Below are positions 44,064-55,566 of a stretch of DNA of 64,000 nucleotides, one piece after another (within the stretch, counting starts at the first letter, position 1; the number at the start of each line of letters is the position of its first letter). The stretch covers positions 33,616,572 through 33,680,571 of the forward strand of contig CAIIXF020000012.1 of assembly GCA_903813345.2 (NCBI GenBank), in the 5' to 3' direction. Source of the stretch: Owenia fusiformis. Taxonomy: Eukaryota; Annelida; Polychaeta; Sabellida; Oweniidae. Made by a program: the position numbers and the translations under genes. The notes beneath the pieces were generated by a model. The model was not told the origin of the DNA. It saw only the letters and a list, made by a program, of their open reading frames with translations, and did not search any database.

Positions 44064-46155
44064 GATTCTAGCAAGATGCGTGTTGATCATATATTGACGG
44101 TGCTTGGTTTAAGTTGATTTACCTGAGAATGAAAACATATTTTTTAATTTGCATGCATCATTAATTTAACCGCTTTGCATCGAGCAGATAATTATGTGCA
44201 ATATCACTGTGATTTAAAGACATGCTATACCTTCCAGAGCACATATCTATGGAGAACAAGGTTATGTGAATAGAGTGCCATTTCACTTTTGACATGAACA
44301 AATTGGTAGTCAAAACATATATGGGGCTGGGTCAATATTTGAATGTCCTCCAAAAAAAGATATTTAATTTAGTAAGGGATTTTACCCCCCCCCCTCCCTC
44401 TCCTCTTCTAACGAAGGTCAAAATGTTGATATCTTATTATGTACAGGTATTTGAACATCAGGTGTATGATGCCATTCTCACACGTTTTCTACATGCCAAA
44501 AGTCCTCTGATTTTTTATTACTCTGGCAACCATTTATAATTGAGTATTTCTGTTATACCAAATATTTTTGTTATATTTTTGACAATTTCAATAAAAAAGT
44601 TGAAAACACCTTTATTATTACCTGCATACGAGATATGTATTTAAATATATGCTTTCGTATCATAAGGACTTATCTCAACAAAAATGCTAATTAACAAGGG
44701 TAGAGCATGTCTTTAACAGTACATTATTTAATCAATTGATTTTGCGATCATCAGAAAATAGATGAGGTAATATATTAAACAATAATGTTTGAAAGTATTT
44801 TTCATCTCTGATCTCCGTATGTACATATCATTTATAAAACCCATCACAACTATTTATTGCTCATTTAAAAGTATTGAATATTGTTTGCAGTTTTGTATTA
44901 AGTAATTTTCACCTCATCTCCATATTTACATATAATGAATAACAAAGCAACATTGTAACTATTTATTGCTCATTTAAAAGTATTGATCTGTTTGTTTTTC
45001 ATCCTTGTTAGATACCTTTCTACTTTTCATTATTTTTTATGTTGCATATTGTGACATATTGTTATATTATCCAACTTTTTGTAGATGGTGTTTGGTGTCG
45101 GGGGGGGGGGGTATAATGGCATCGGTAACAAATTCTAGCAACTTCCAATAACTTAACAACCTTCAAATTTTTCCTGTGAACAGATATAAACATTTCATGA
45201 GTTCTTACACATTTCTGCCAATAGCTGTTACCATGACAACATATTGAAGGCTGAAAGAGCCATCTTTTTCTACTTGATTGTTCAAATTTACCAATTTTTA
45301 CAAAATCATCTCATCTGTAGCAATTATTACACTTTTGTTACCATTTGCAAGTGGTGACATTTTGGCAATTTTTTGTTATTTTGCTATGACTCAAATAGTC
45401 ATCATGGTTCAATTTTGTTGAAATTTTATATATGAATTCTTTGAAGCATTTTTTTCCAATGACATGGTCAGTAGATTTTTCAAAACTGATTGTCATTTGT
45501 TATTTTACATTTTCCGCTATTCTGAGAAAGTAATAGAATGATGTTGTTGACATTTTATATATGATAACTCAGATGAATACTACACTGTCTAATGAAAATT
45601 CGGCAAATAGATGACAATTTCAAAAAATGGCAGTCATGGTCTTCTTTTTATGATTTTTGCTGTAACTCGCAATAAAAATATTAGGGTGATTTTGTTCATG
45701 TTTGATGAACAAATTTTAAAAGTTTAAGGCTCAGAGTTGCTAACTCAAACACTGGTTGCTGGATCTGGTTCAAATTTCATATGCTGATGCTTTAGCAACA
45801 AAAGACCTCTGCTCACAAGAAAATTGTTAAGCTGGCCACTTATTTGACATTGTCATCAATTGTCATAAAGAATGTAATTTTTGATAACTTAGATGCAAGT
45901 CAAGGATTTGGTTGAAATTTTGTGGGCTAATGTCCCATGTAATGACACCTTTGCTCAAGAACAAAATGGCTGCTAAATTTAGAATGGCTACCTTTATATA
46001 CAGGGTCCAACACTTTTCAGGCTGATGTGACGTGATGTCCTATGGACATAAAACTACTATTCTACTTCCTGCTCATTTCTATTATGAAATTTTAATATGA
46101 TGGGATTTGCTACTCCAGGGAATTGCTGTTTTCTAGTTATTTATCTTTATTGTAG
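44064..46155 (+). other. DHX37 intron / FREP copy 2 upstream region
   Basis: Homologous to 23,202-25,868 joined to 31,314-31,660, but without the mariner and the LINE block: an empty-site reference for both. Contains dispersed repeats near 45,050-45,140 and 45,730-46,020. Confidence 0.65.
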
Positions 46156-46276
46156 TAAACTCAGTTCTACCAGCAGTTAATGTTATCATGGATCCAAAGA
46201 TGGCACCCCCTAGTGAACTACAGGCGAAACTTTTATGTCAAATAATCCTGACAGGGCTTTCTGATCACATTGCAAG
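46156..46276 (+). CDS. DHX37: DHX37 exon a, unit 3
   Basis: 121 bp, acceptor 'tttattgtag', donor 'gtattt'. It reads VNSVLPAVNVIMDPKMAPPS and ends LTGLSDHIAR. Open. Confidence 0.87.
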
Positions 46277-46411
46277 GTATTTATGTCACATTTTAATTTC
46301 AGCAATTCCTCAAAATACCCAGTTGCTAAATCAGTAAGTTCAAGGATTGTGCACAATTGGATTTGAGTCATGTGGTGTTTAATTTTACTATTTTGTTGAC
46401 TGATATTTCAG

Positions 46412-46475
46412 AAAACTTCCAGAACCAAATACTGGAACAAATGAAGAAAAGAAAAAGTTAAAGATGGCATATCAG
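46412..46475 (+). CDS. DHX37: DHX37 exon b, unit 3
   Basis: 64 bp, acceptor 'atatttcag', donor 'gttagt'; KLPEPNTGTNEEKKKLKMAY plus Q. Open. Confidence 0.82.
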
Positions 46476-47092
46476 GTTAGTTTCATGCTTTCTTTAACTC
46501 ATTTTAATTTTACTGATTATACTACTTGGTCACATAGAGGCTCGTACCCAGGATTTGCCAACAGTGGGGGGGCACTTTTTGAAAAATGTCAAAGGGCTTC
46601 ACTTTTGACTACTTTAGCCCAAAAAAAGATCCAAATCATTTGGAAAGGGCTCAAAATGGTGAAACACTGCACGATTTTGAAAGAAATTTTGGCCAGGGGG
46701 TGTGCTTGAACCCCTCAAACCCTTGGCTACAAGCCTGATGTAACAGCATTTAATTTTGTGTTTTCCTGTGACTTTAGAAGACAATAGAACATTTTTGAAG
46801 TTTTACAACAATATTTTCAATGTTCAGACTTGAGATTTAGGCCATTTTATCTGCACATACTTGAGCCTGATTTAAAAGTGCTGATATTTCCTAACCTTTG
46901 ATTAATAATGGCCATGTTCACTTGATTTGCAGTTCCATTTTTTTCTCATTCTCAAGTGTTTGAAAATCACCAACCTATTCCAAAATACAAGTGGGTACTC
47001 GGCTCAATTGCTTTAATGCTTGGTAGATCACTGCTCCATGCTCAATGGGATTCATTGGCATTTTGATCATTAGATTTGCATAATTGTTTTAG
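46476..47092 (+). other. DHX37 intron b-c, unit 3
   Basis: Almost identical to 698-1321. No coding content. Confidence 0.65.
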
Positions 47093-47207
47093 AGTATACA
47101 CCTAGAGGAGCCTGTCTACATACATCCCAATTCTGTGCTATACAAACAAAACCATGAATATGTAGTGTTCCAAGACATCACAGAAACATTGAAACTCTAC
47201 ATGAGAG
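47093..47207 (+). CDS. DHX37: DHX37 exon c, unit 3
   Basis: 115 bp, acceptor 'ttgttttag', donor 'gtgaga'. Same protein as unit 1 except that the TCG serine of TETSKLYM is TTG leucine. Open. Confidence 0.86.
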
Positions 47208-47789
47208 GTGAGATCAGCTAAATTGTATTTTCATAACTGCATATGATAAATCGGACAAACTTTGGATGAGCTGACGAGGATAAAGTTAGAAAGAAGGGAA
47301 ACTTCCAGAGAGAGGGTGCTAAAAAGGAAGAAAAACATCCTACACCTGACACCATATCAAGAGTTTATAGAACAAAACATCAGTAACAATTTCAAACTGT
47401 TCTATTTTCACTAAATGGGATGTCGCACAAGTACACATATGGTCAAACTCCACAGTTATCAATCATGTGTCTCACACCACTCTAAATACATATAAATATA
47501 GAGCAGTAACAAACATGTGAGCCAATAGAAAGGCCAGTATTAAATTGAATGAAGAAATATATACTCCTTGGGATAAAATGTGTTCCCTGTTAGAAAGAAA
47601 AAATATCAGAAAGACATGAGGGAAAATTGTTATGATTTTATAAATTGATGGTCACATATTAGTACTCACAAACTTAATGGCAGATAAAGAATAGAATTGA
47701 AATGATGTATACATGTAATGAATATATAAACTCGTACATGCATAATTATATAAAGTTGAAAATCATTACAGTATTCTCCAATATTGTAA
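47208..47789 (+). other. DHX37 intron c-d, unit 3
   Basis: Full-length version of the intron shortened in unit 1. It ends in a mutated acceptor (see exon d, unit 3). Confidence 0.65.
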
Positions 47790-47927
47790 GTGTTTCTGTG
47801 ATAGAGGCAGAGTGGCTGCCAGTGTTTGTGCCCCATGGTTGTACATTTTCTAAACCCCTTGACTCACCCCCTCCTAGATACGACAGTTCTTCAGGAAATA
47901 TTCTCGCACACATGATAAGTACATATG
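47790..47927 (+). pseudogene. DHX37: DHX37 exon d with lost acceptor, unit 3
   Basis: The 138-bp body is open (VSVIEAEWLPVFVPHGC, then NILAHMISTYG), but the acceptor 'attgtag|G' of units 1 and 2 is 'attgtaaG' here: the G of the AG is A. The next AG is one base downstream, and using it would shift the frame and give V-F-L-stop. Either the exon is skipped or the copy is non-functional. Further changes (T to I, F to Y) are consistent with relaxed constraint. Confidence 0.85.
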
Positions 47928-48277
47928 GTAAGTTCCCAAATATTTACTTTTCTGTATCATCCAGAATCTTTGAAAATTCTCTTCTCTCACAAGTAGTGAC
48001 ATATAGTTATCGTCTCCAACTTTTTATGGATGATGTTTGGCATTTTGATGTTTCATGGGCAGCATTCGGTGGTTGGCTGTTAGCATCTGCAACAAATGGC
48101 AGGTTGTGACATTATGCATGATAATGCCTCGTTAAACTTGCCTTTAAAGATGATGCTCTGAATGATACCATGAATTAGGCAAGTGAGACGTATTGCCAGA
48201 GTGCATAGACCGTGTCAAGTATTTAGCTAGGTTCCCATTGGTATATGTTGTATGTTAATAGTGACACTTTATTACAG
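47928..48277 (+). other. DHX37 intron d-e, unit 3, with remnant of the 123-bp unit
   Basis: Dispersed repeat ('tatcgtctccaacttttt') near 48,008. At 48,196-48,240 a remnant of the 3' part of partial exon e ('agtgcatagaccgtgtcaag') remains without an acceptor. Confidence 0.65.
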
Positions 48278-48446
48278 GGGTCCGTTGTTGGGAAATCCCT
48301 GCAGTTGAGCTGGAGTACCCAGAGTGTATAGACCGCGTCAAGTATTTCGCTAGGTTCCTTTTGGAGGGACTTGTATGTCCTAAGCTGAAGCCCTTCAGAG
48401 AGGATCTGCTGTCTGCGCCTGCCACCATGAATAAGTCATGGGCTAA
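48278..48446 (+). CDS. DHX37: DHX37 exon e, unit 3
   Basis: 169 bp, acceptor 'tttattacag', donor 'gtaagc'. It reads VRCWEIPAVELEYPECIDRV, then KYFARFLLEGLVCPKLKPF and ends MNKSWAK. Single copy in this unit. Confidence 0.88.
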
Positions 48447-48741
48447 GTAAGCATTGACAAAATATAACCTATTGAAGCAATTCATTGTGTATATCTGGAT
48501 TTGCAATTTGCATTAGTCATATTAGTTTAAGACATGTCCAATAACACATAGAGAAAAACCTGTCTAATTCAAATGCCACTTGGAGTGAGCTGAAGTGATC
48601 TGATTGGCTGGTGTTCACATTTTGAGTTTTTAACATGGAATTATGTAACAGTATATGGGATTGAAAAAAGTGTTTAAATTGACAGTTGTTCAGATGGATT
48701 TACTGGTTTTACTGTAAACATTTGATGTTTATTTCTTTCAG
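48447..48741 (+). other. DHX37 intron e-f, unit 3 (empty MITE site)
   Basis: Uninterrupted homologue of the intron carrying the 781-bp TIR element in unit 1. Confidence 0.7.
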
Positions 48742-48839
48742 ATTGCAGCCACGTACAGAGAGTCTACTGAAAGAATTATTAACAGAACAAGTCGACTGCA
48801 AAACTAAACTGTTAAAGATCTGGGAAAGTCAACCTACAT
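48742..48839 (+). CDS. DHX37: DHX37 exon f, unit 3
   Basis: 98 bp, acceptor 'tttctttcag', donor 'gtaagt'; LQPRTESLLKELLTEQVDC, same protein as the other units. Confidence 0.9.
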
Positions 48840-49381
48840 GTAAGTCACTTGATTTTGTAGCTAATGATGTTAATACTTGATTGTGAATAAAGTGTTATGT
48901 GAATGTTGGAAGCTAGGTACTGTACTATATAAAGAGACCAAAATCAAATAAAAAAATGACTCGATTAGGTATAATGGGAAACCAAGGACAATGCTACACT
49001 TCTCTCCTAGTTAAGAAATGTGACTTTAGATTATAATTGGATACTTATACAAAAAAGGGATGTATTAAACTTGACCCTAGACTATTTAGTACATGGCTGT
49101 TTTCCAATACAATATGTACTGAAGCATATGCTACATCTCTTCTAAATCTGTTGATACCTAACAAGGTATTAATATAGGTTAGAATTTTATTTCAATTCTT
49201 TAATGTAACTAGACTAATTTGGCAACATTTGTTTCTTGTATTTGATCTAAGCCTGATGGTCCGTTGTTTGGAAACATATATGGCACACCCCTTTCATAAT
49301 GGACTCACATGTAATAAACACTTTGGTCCACGTAGCTATTTTTCTTGTACACTTCAAGAGGATCATTTTTTTATATTTCAG
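48840..49381 (+). other. DHX37 last intron, unit 3
   Basis: Conserved intron, no insertion recognised. Confidence 0.65.
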
Positions 49382-49458
49382 ATTTATTATCTGCCTACAT
49401 GCAGTGGATCCCACAATCTCGGCATTTAGAACTAGGAGCCATGTGGCCACCATTATAG
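49382..49458 (+). CDS. DHX37: DHX37 terminal exon g with stop, unit 3
   Basis: 77 coding bp after 'tatatttcag'; YLLSAYMQWIPQSRHLELG, then AMWPPL, TAG. One glutamate is glycine relative to units 1 and 2. Confidence 0.88.
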
Positions 49459-49960
49459 GACTGACAGTGTTGCTATGGCAACACAGTTTACGGAGCGGAT
49501 CTCACAATCTGGGCACTTAGAACTAGAAGCCATGTGGCCACCATTATATGACTGAAAGTGTCACTATGGCAACACAGTTTATGCAGCGGATCGTACAATT
49601 TCTGCACTTAGAACTAGAAGCCGTGTGGCCACCATTATAGGACTGAGAGTGTCACTATGGCAACACAGTTTATGCAGTGGATCCCTCAATCTCGGCACTT
49701 AGCACTAGAAGCCGTGTGGCCACCATTATGGGACTGACAGTGTTGCTATGGCAACATGTTTTTGCAGTGGCAAAATCTCGGCACTTAGAAGTAGAAGCAA
49801 GGTCGTCATCAGAATAGACCACTGGCAGAATTGCTATGGCAACACTGTTTTTGCAGTGGGTCCTACAATTATGGCACTTAAAACTAGAAGCCATAGGGTC
49901 AACGAAATAGGACTGGCATTATTGCTATGGCAACATAGTTTAAAACATTGTATATAATGT
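49459..49960 (+). repeat. ~91-bp array of terminal exon / 3' UTR, unit 3
   Basis: About five further copies of the terminal-exon segment with landmarks 'ctcggcacttag', 'gtggccaccatta' and 'ctatggcaaca'. Confidence 0.82.
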
Positions 49961-50887
49961 TGAATGACAGGCAGTGGTTATGATTGATATTTTTGTCATA
50001 AGGTCGCATGTACATACTAGGCATACTAGGAAAAATTATATAAATATGAATTAAGAAATTATAAAAAAAAAACGTTTCATTTGTGTTATGTGTACCATGC
50101 AACTGTATATTGATTTTAATACTTCATATCCATCTAAATCCTGTATTTGGTAATTTAATGCCTGTCAGTTTGTTAACTAAAATACTTCATGTTCTCATCT
50201 TCTGTCAACATGTACCAAAGATTTTTTATCAGACACTAGGATTTAGATCAAAACAAAAGTAGTAATTCCATGTCACTGTTATAACTCCATGTATTTCTAC
50301 TGATGTTCAAGGTATATAACAAGCGGGAATATAAAGTATATCTAGTAGGGAGTGTTCACCAAGGTCCGGGACCAGGATTGATACACGCTGTATTCATCTC
50401 AGACGCGCTTCTGAAAAGCAAACTCAATTTACATTTTACTCAATTCACAAAATAGAAATTATCTTTCAAACTTATGCTTTTTATTTTAAATTTTTTATTA
50501 TCAATTCATTGATCTGCTCCTGAAAAATATGATTTTGAACATTTCACAAAACTTGAAAACTACCTTTTAAGACCGAGAAAAGGCGTACTTTAAAGTACGT
50601 AATTGTATTTTGAACTTTATGAGGTATTATGTACCAAGAACCTCAGTAGGTGTGTCAATCATCTGTCCCTCGGGAGATACACATGTTCCCCTTGGATAAA
50701 CCCTGTACCCAAAACCTCCCAGTACATAACCCTTATATATCTCTATTATAGTACATTTAGAGAAAATTTTGATTATTTAATTCAATCATATATCATCCCA
50801 ATATCTTGTCATTCATAGCTTCTATCCAAGTATTCTCTGTTTATTGTGTGGGACATTTTGTACTGTATTAGAATATTCAAGATACTC
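49961..50887 (+). other. Downstream flank, unit 3, with diverged conserved open segment
   Basis: The unknown open segment starts at 50,312 (VYNKREYKVYLVGSVHQGPG) with one extra codon relative to the other copies and ends sooner, at a TAG. The acceptor-like AG is retained as 'gttcaag'. Confidence 0.4.
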
Positions 50888-51022
50888 TTATTTAGGACAA
50901 AATTTCATGTTGCTCTTTTTGAAAGAATAATAATGATTGTTTGGTGAGCCCATTTTGTTTGACCTGTATATCCATGACACACATTGAGCACGAGCAGGAC
51001 AGATAGCATTATTGCTATGAAA
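50888..51022 (-). pseudogene. FREP fibrinogen-domain 3' fragment, downstream of unit 3
   Basis: Minus strand reads FHSNNAICPARAQCVSWIY, then GSPNNHYYSFKKSNMKFCPK and stop. Open over its ~45 residues (no internal stop, unlike 36,999-37,133) but without the rest of the domain. Confidence 0.87.
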
Positions 51023-51469
51023 ACCAACACAAAGAATAAAGGGATGTAAGTGCTTGTATTGATCAATTGGGGCTGGGAAGAAAGGGAAGTGGAATGGAGC
51101 AGATTTTGGAACTTGCCTTCGGAATTCTAAATTTATAGAATTTAGAACTAATTGACTTATTTCAGTTCGTAAAGATTTCCAGTCTGAAATCGTAAAAATT
51201 GATTAAAAATCATGATATTTTGAAGTTTTATATATCATATAAGACAAGTGAACTTTTACAACATCAACTTTCATGTCACATCTTAAAAATATTGTTTTAT
51301 AGATTTACTACCGCTCTCAAGAGGGCAATTCAATCAAAATGCCAGTTTTCTTTAAAAATATTGTCCAGCTGTTGATGGATGTGATATATGTTTAGTTCAA
51401 GAATTTGCGACTCTGATTGGAAGTACAAAAATTTTGCACTTCATTGAATTGTAAAATAACTGGCTCCAG
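51023..51469 (+). other. Junction region before the fourth DHX37 segment
   Basis: 51,300-51,450 is intron sequence shared with 39,083-39,235. The switch from post-C-terminal flank to helicase intron lies near 51,295. No coding content. Confidence 0.55.
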
Positions 51470-51477
51470 CTGTACAG

Positions 51478-51642
51478 GAAAAAGACAAAGACTCTAGTCA
51501 GGCGAAAACAAAAATTCCCAGGGTGCAACTTGATGATTATTCTGTTCTCCCTGAAGATGATGAGGTGTCGGAGCAAGATGGTGGTCATGGTAACAACCAA
51601 TCAGATGAAGAGCTCTCAGAGCCTGATGACGATGATACATTT
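51478..51642 (+). CDS. DHX37: DHX37 acidic linker exon, fourth segment
   Basis: Starts after 'tgtacag' (an alternative acceptor 'ctccag' lies 8 bp upstream), donor 'gtaaga'. It reads EKDKDSSQAKTKIPRVQLDD, then YSVLPEDDEVSEQDGG and SEPDDDDTF: the acid-rich insertion between RecA1 and the VLPLYS element of RecA2 in DHX37 proteins. It is the most upstream helicase exon in the window; the motif I-III exons are absent. Confidence 0.75.
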
Positions 51643-51973
51643 GTAAGATTATCAATAATTTGTACAATAACTAAATTACTGATAAAAGTTGAGATTATAA
51701 CATTCGTCAAAATTGGAAATGTAACTAGATAAAATTGAAGTTGTCTCAAGACATTTGAAAGTTTCCTACAAATGATAAAGATTTTCTCCAAAATGAGATT
51801 CACTGGTTTGCCATCATTTTACCCAACTGAAAATCTATGCATTCCACTTGAAGGTTTATGCAAGTTGTATTACATTTATTGTATTCTAGGATGGTATGAT
51901 CAATTATATTGCCCAAGGAATAATTCCAAGATCCTGGCCCTCATATAGAATAACCTCTACTTATTTATTCTAG
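51643..51973 (+). other. DHX37 intron, fourth segment
   Basis: Ordinary intron, nothing recognised. Confidence 0.6.
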
Positions 51974-52063
51974 GATGATGTATCTAGAGAGCCAGGTGAC
52001 TCGCAGAACCCGATATATGTCCTTCCTCTCTACTCCATGTTACCAACACATAAACAAGCCAAG
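51974..52063 (+). CDS. DHX37: DHX37 RecA2 exon (motif IV region)
   Basis: 90 bp, acceptor 'tattctag', donor 'gtaaat'. It reads DDVSREPGDSQNPIYVLPLY, then SMLPTHKQAK. VLPLYS.L....QAKVF is the conserved RecA2 block of DEAH helicases. Confidence 0.88.
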
Positions 52064-52350
52064 GTAAATGCATCTATATATTTGTATTGCTTTGAATTGG
52101 GTTCCATATGGATGTTTTCAGTGATTCGCTTAAGTGCTTATGAGAAAAATACCTATTTGACCTGTATAAGTGTTTCCTATATGCTGGGATTGTCGGAGTC
52201 AACAGGAAGGGCAAAGCAAGCCATATGATATGAAAAAATCGATTCTGTTTAAGATAAATTCACCGTTTCTGGATTGCTGTGCATTTTTATTAAATATAAC
52301 TTTATTCTCAAAGTTATTCTGGAAATTCCTATGTATTCTTTGTATTGTAG

Positions 52351-52458
52351 GTGTTTGAGTCGCCCCCTGCTGGCCATAGACTAGTAGTTGTTGCTACAAA
52401 CGTTGCAGAAACTTCACTCACAATACCAAACATTAAATATGTGGTTGACACTGGAAAG
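52351..52458 (+). CDS. DHX37: DHX37 RecA2 exon with motif V
   Basis: 108 bp, acceptor 'tgtattgtag', donor 'gtaggt'. It reads [20 protein letters not shown], then [27 protein letters not shown] is helicase motif V, which couples ATP state to RNA binding. Its 3' 78 bp plus the donor are repeated three more times downstream, in frame. Confidence 0.92.
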
Positions 52459-52719
52459 GTAGGTACACTAGTAGTAGTTGCTACAAATGTGTCAGAAACG
52501 TCACTTACAATACCATACATTAAATATGTGGTTGACACTGGAAAGGTGGGTAAACTAGTAGTAGTTGCTACAAATGTGGCAGAAACATCACTTACAATAC
52601 CATACATTAAATATGTGGTTGACACTGGAAAGGTGGGTAAACTAGTAGTAGTTGCTACAAATGTGGCAGAAACATCACTTACAATACCGAACATTAAATA
52701 TGTGGTTGACACTGGAAAG
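52459..52719 (+). repeat. DHX37: 87-bp in-frame array of motif V exon plus donor (3 extra copies)
   Basis: Unit: about 9 bp of intron start (gt[ag]ggta...) fused to the LVVVATN...DTGK coding segment. Alternative donors follow 52,458, 52,545, 52,632 and 52,719, exactly 87 bp (29 codons) apart. The frame is open throughout, so use of the last donor gives a 369-bp exon with four motif V copies joined by VG[TK] linkers. Confidence 0.92.
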
Positions 52720-53239
52720 GTAGGCAGATTAAGATTAAACCATTATGTCTTCGATGAAATTCCCAAATATTTCCCAGAAACTAGATCTAGATAAATACTG
52801 ACAAGAAAAATATCAAAAGTTGTTGAATATGTTCCTTTTCGTTCAACAAGAGAGAATATTTGCTTAATAATGTTTTTTTGGGGATCATTTAGTTCCTGAC
52901 TTCTTAAGCATAGATGTATAGATGCATTTACCAGTGCAGAATGCAATTGCGGTAAAACTTGTATATTTTTTGATTCTGTTTTTAGCAAACCTTGACATTT
53001 GAACACCTGCTAATTCAAACACTTTTGGCTGGTCCCAATGGTGGTCAGACTAGCTAGATAGGTTTTACTCTACAGGTCCATAGCCAGGATTTGCCAAGAG
53101 TGTTCACTTTTTGAAAAATTCCAGGGGGGTTATCTTGTGAACATTCTGGTCCACAAATGGCCAAAAACACTTAAAAGTGCTCAGAATGCTCTATATGAAT
53201 ATTACATGTAGTTGAATTATTTGATTGCTCATCTTTCAG
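52720..53239 (+). other. DHX37 intron after motif V
   Basis: Ordinary intron; the motif V frame runs on to a stop at about 52,794. No insertion recognised. Confidence 0.6.
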
Positions 53240-53364
53240 GTGAAGACGAAGTTCTATGATAAAGTGACAGGCGTGTCCTCCTTTAAGATCACATGGACAT
53301 CTAAGGCATCAGCCAATCAGAGGGCAGGAAGAGCTGGTCGAACAGGTCCGGGTCACTGCTACAG
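53240..53364 (+). CDS. DHX37: DHX37 RecA2 exon with motif VI
   Basis: 125 bp, acceptor 'atctttcag', donor 'gtaagg'. It reads [19 protein letters not shown], then [24 protein letters not shown] is DEAH motif VI with its arginine finger. Present once only in the window. Confidence 0.93.
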
Positions 53365-54359
53365 GTAAGGTTGCATCTGATTTCGACTTATAAAAGTCAC
53401 AAGGGTGACCAAGATTACAAGCCATGTACATATAATGTCCACCTATTTGATCTCAGATGACTGTCATTGAAAGGAGCATGTAGGTTATCGCAAACAATTT
53501 CAAACAATTCTAACTTGAATTATGAATATTTTCTGATCATGAACATGGGTGTATCTTTTAGATCCATTCATTATCTTCAAGAAAAGTATATATAATCATA
53601 ATTTAGTTAATCAGACCTAAGTGATATTGAAGGGGCAATGGACCAATCAACATACTTTTTCAAAAATGTTGAGCTAATTTTCATCAAAAATGCAACCTAT
53701 TAATATATTGTTGAATGCATAATTAGAATGTGCTTTGAGACATGTTCGATTTCCTAGAGGGAAAATTTGATTGCTCCGGGGACTTTAAAGATATTCAATT
53801 TGGATGACCAAAATGAACTGAAACCAATGGATAGCATGAGATTTTTCAATGGAGAAATAACATTGGGAACACTTATCTTAATGCAATTAAGTTTTTCTTT
53901 CAAGAACTATTTGATACATCAAAATAAAGAATAGTAATGCATTAAACATTGTAAAAAATGATTGCATTTTTGGTGAAAATGGGGTCAACATCTTTGAAAA
54001 AGTGTGTTGATTGGTTAATTGCTAATTAAATATCTCCGAGTTTGTTTGAATTTATTATTACTGTGCATAATTTTCTTTGAGATAATGAATTGATCTAAAA
54101 GATAAACTTGTCTTCATTGTCAGAAAATAGTCATAATCCAAGATATAACCTTCTGAAATTGTTTGTGATAACCCACATGCTCCTTTTCCAACTTTTCTCT
54201 GTTTTGAGAAATAAATGATTTTGAAGTCAGTCACATTTGTATATATGAGTATGTTGTTTAGACGTCACCTTGTGAGTGGTGTATTCTTCATGTATTATTT
54301 GGCTGTACATGTTCAGTGAGTAATGTTTCTTTTTTCTTTCATTGACAAATTTGTTGCAG
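53365..54359 (+). other. DHX37 intron, fourth segment
   Basis: 995-bp intron with no repeat or element recognised. Confidence 0.6.
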
Positions 54360-54456
54360 GTTGTATTCTTCAGCTGTGTTCAATGATGAATTTGAACTGT
54401 TCTCTTCCCCAGAGATCACTAGACGTCCAGTAGATGACCTTCTGCTCCTAATGAAG
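54360..54456 (+). CDS. DHX37: DHX37 exon h (RecA2 end / HA2 start)
   Basis: 97 bp, acceptor 'tgttgcag', donor 'gtgagt'. It reads [19 protein letters not shown], then [13 protein letters not shown]. Complete version of the fragment at 5993. Confidence 0.92.
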
Positions 54457-54744
54457 GTGAGTATAAAGAGGGGAAAATACCCGAAATTCAAAGGTGAACC
54501 TATTTCCGTATATGTAAAAATGAACATACAGAAAATCTTCTTTATACTGAGATTGGTTCATATTTTAATTCTGGGATATTTCCCTATTATTTCATGATTC
54601 CATGAATACTTCAGTGAATCTTCTTTATATAGATGTCATCTTTTAATGATATTGTTACTGACTGTTTTGTGAAAAAAATAATGTATGTCACTGTAGTTTA
54701 TAAATCAAAAAGTCTATTTAGGAGGTTTTCTTATGTTTTTGCAG

Positions 54745-54810
54745 GACCTCAATATTGATAAAGTGGTGAATTTCCCATTTCCTAGCCCTCCTGATAGACT
54801 AGCTTTGAAG
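54745..54810 (+). CDS. DHX37: DHX37 HA2 exon i, fourth segment
   Basis: 66 bp, acceptor 'tttttgcag', donor 'gtaggc'; DLNIDKVVNFPFPSPPDRLA, LK. Intact donor context (AAG|gt). Confidence 0.9.
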
Positions 54811-55028
54811 GTAGGCTTTTAATTTTCAAGTTAATTTCAAACAATCATTGAATGTTTAAAATAGATTGAATTCCCAAGGTTAATAGATTAATATTAGTGG
54901 TATTTTGAATTTGGTAATATGTTGTGGGACTCTGGAAAGTGTTATAGATATTGAAGTGTTTCACTTTACAAAAACAAACTATTGCCTTGATATTCTGCAT
55001 ACAGATACCTTGATGCAATTCATTTCAG

Positions 55029-55206
55029 GCTGCTGAAAAATTACTGCTATCTCTAGGGGCCTTGGAGGCCCCTGCTAAACCTCAAAAACCCACACGAAAA
55101 TCCCAGAGAGCTGAAATGGACAATCCCAGTGCAAGAATATCTCCTTTAGGGCGTGCCATGGCATGTTTCCCAGTGGCTCCTCGATATGGCAAGATGCTAT
55201 CTCTTG
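55029..55206 (+). CDS. DHX37: DHX37 HA2 exon j, fourth segment
   Basis: 178 bp, acceptor 'atttcag', donor 'gtacgt'. It reads AAEKLLLSLGALEAPAKPQ, then ARISPLGRAMACFPVAPRYG and KMLSLG. ALGALE and LG..M..FPV.PR..KML are HA2 hallmarks. Intact, in contrast to 10,578-10,754. Confidence 0.92.
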
Positions 55207-55399
55207 GTACGTAGACACTTAAAATACATAAAACATACAAGCTATAATATATGCAAAATCAATGCAGAAATGGAGATTGAATTATGGCCGATAAGTGACA
55301 CCAATGTTTTTCTCTTTGAACATTCTAAACGAAAAAAGGTAAACTTGAACAATATTCACTCCCAAATAATTTAAAATCTGAAATGGCATTGTTTTTTAG

Positions 55400-55566
55400 G
55401 CCATCAACACAACCTCCTACCCTATGTGATAGCCCTAGTCGCTGCCCTGTCTGTGCAAGAACTTTTTGTGGAGATAGGAGAGCCACCTATTGATGAAGCT
55501 GAGAAGCAAGCATGGAAGAATCGGGTTGGAAAAATGGTCATGTTGAAGAAGACATGGGCGGGGCAG
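55400..55566 (+). CDS. DHX37: DHX37 HA2 exon k, fourth segment
   Basis: 167 bp, acceptor 'tttttag', donor 'gtatat'; GHQHNLLPYVIALVAALSVQ and ending MLKKTWAGQ. Open. Confidence 0.92.

Noticed and set aside
1-50000. The tandem units could be uncollapsed haplotypes in the assembly rather than real duplications
   Set aside because: Not excluded, but array lengths, deletions and TE insertions differ strongly between units and junction sequences are unique; read depth would decide.
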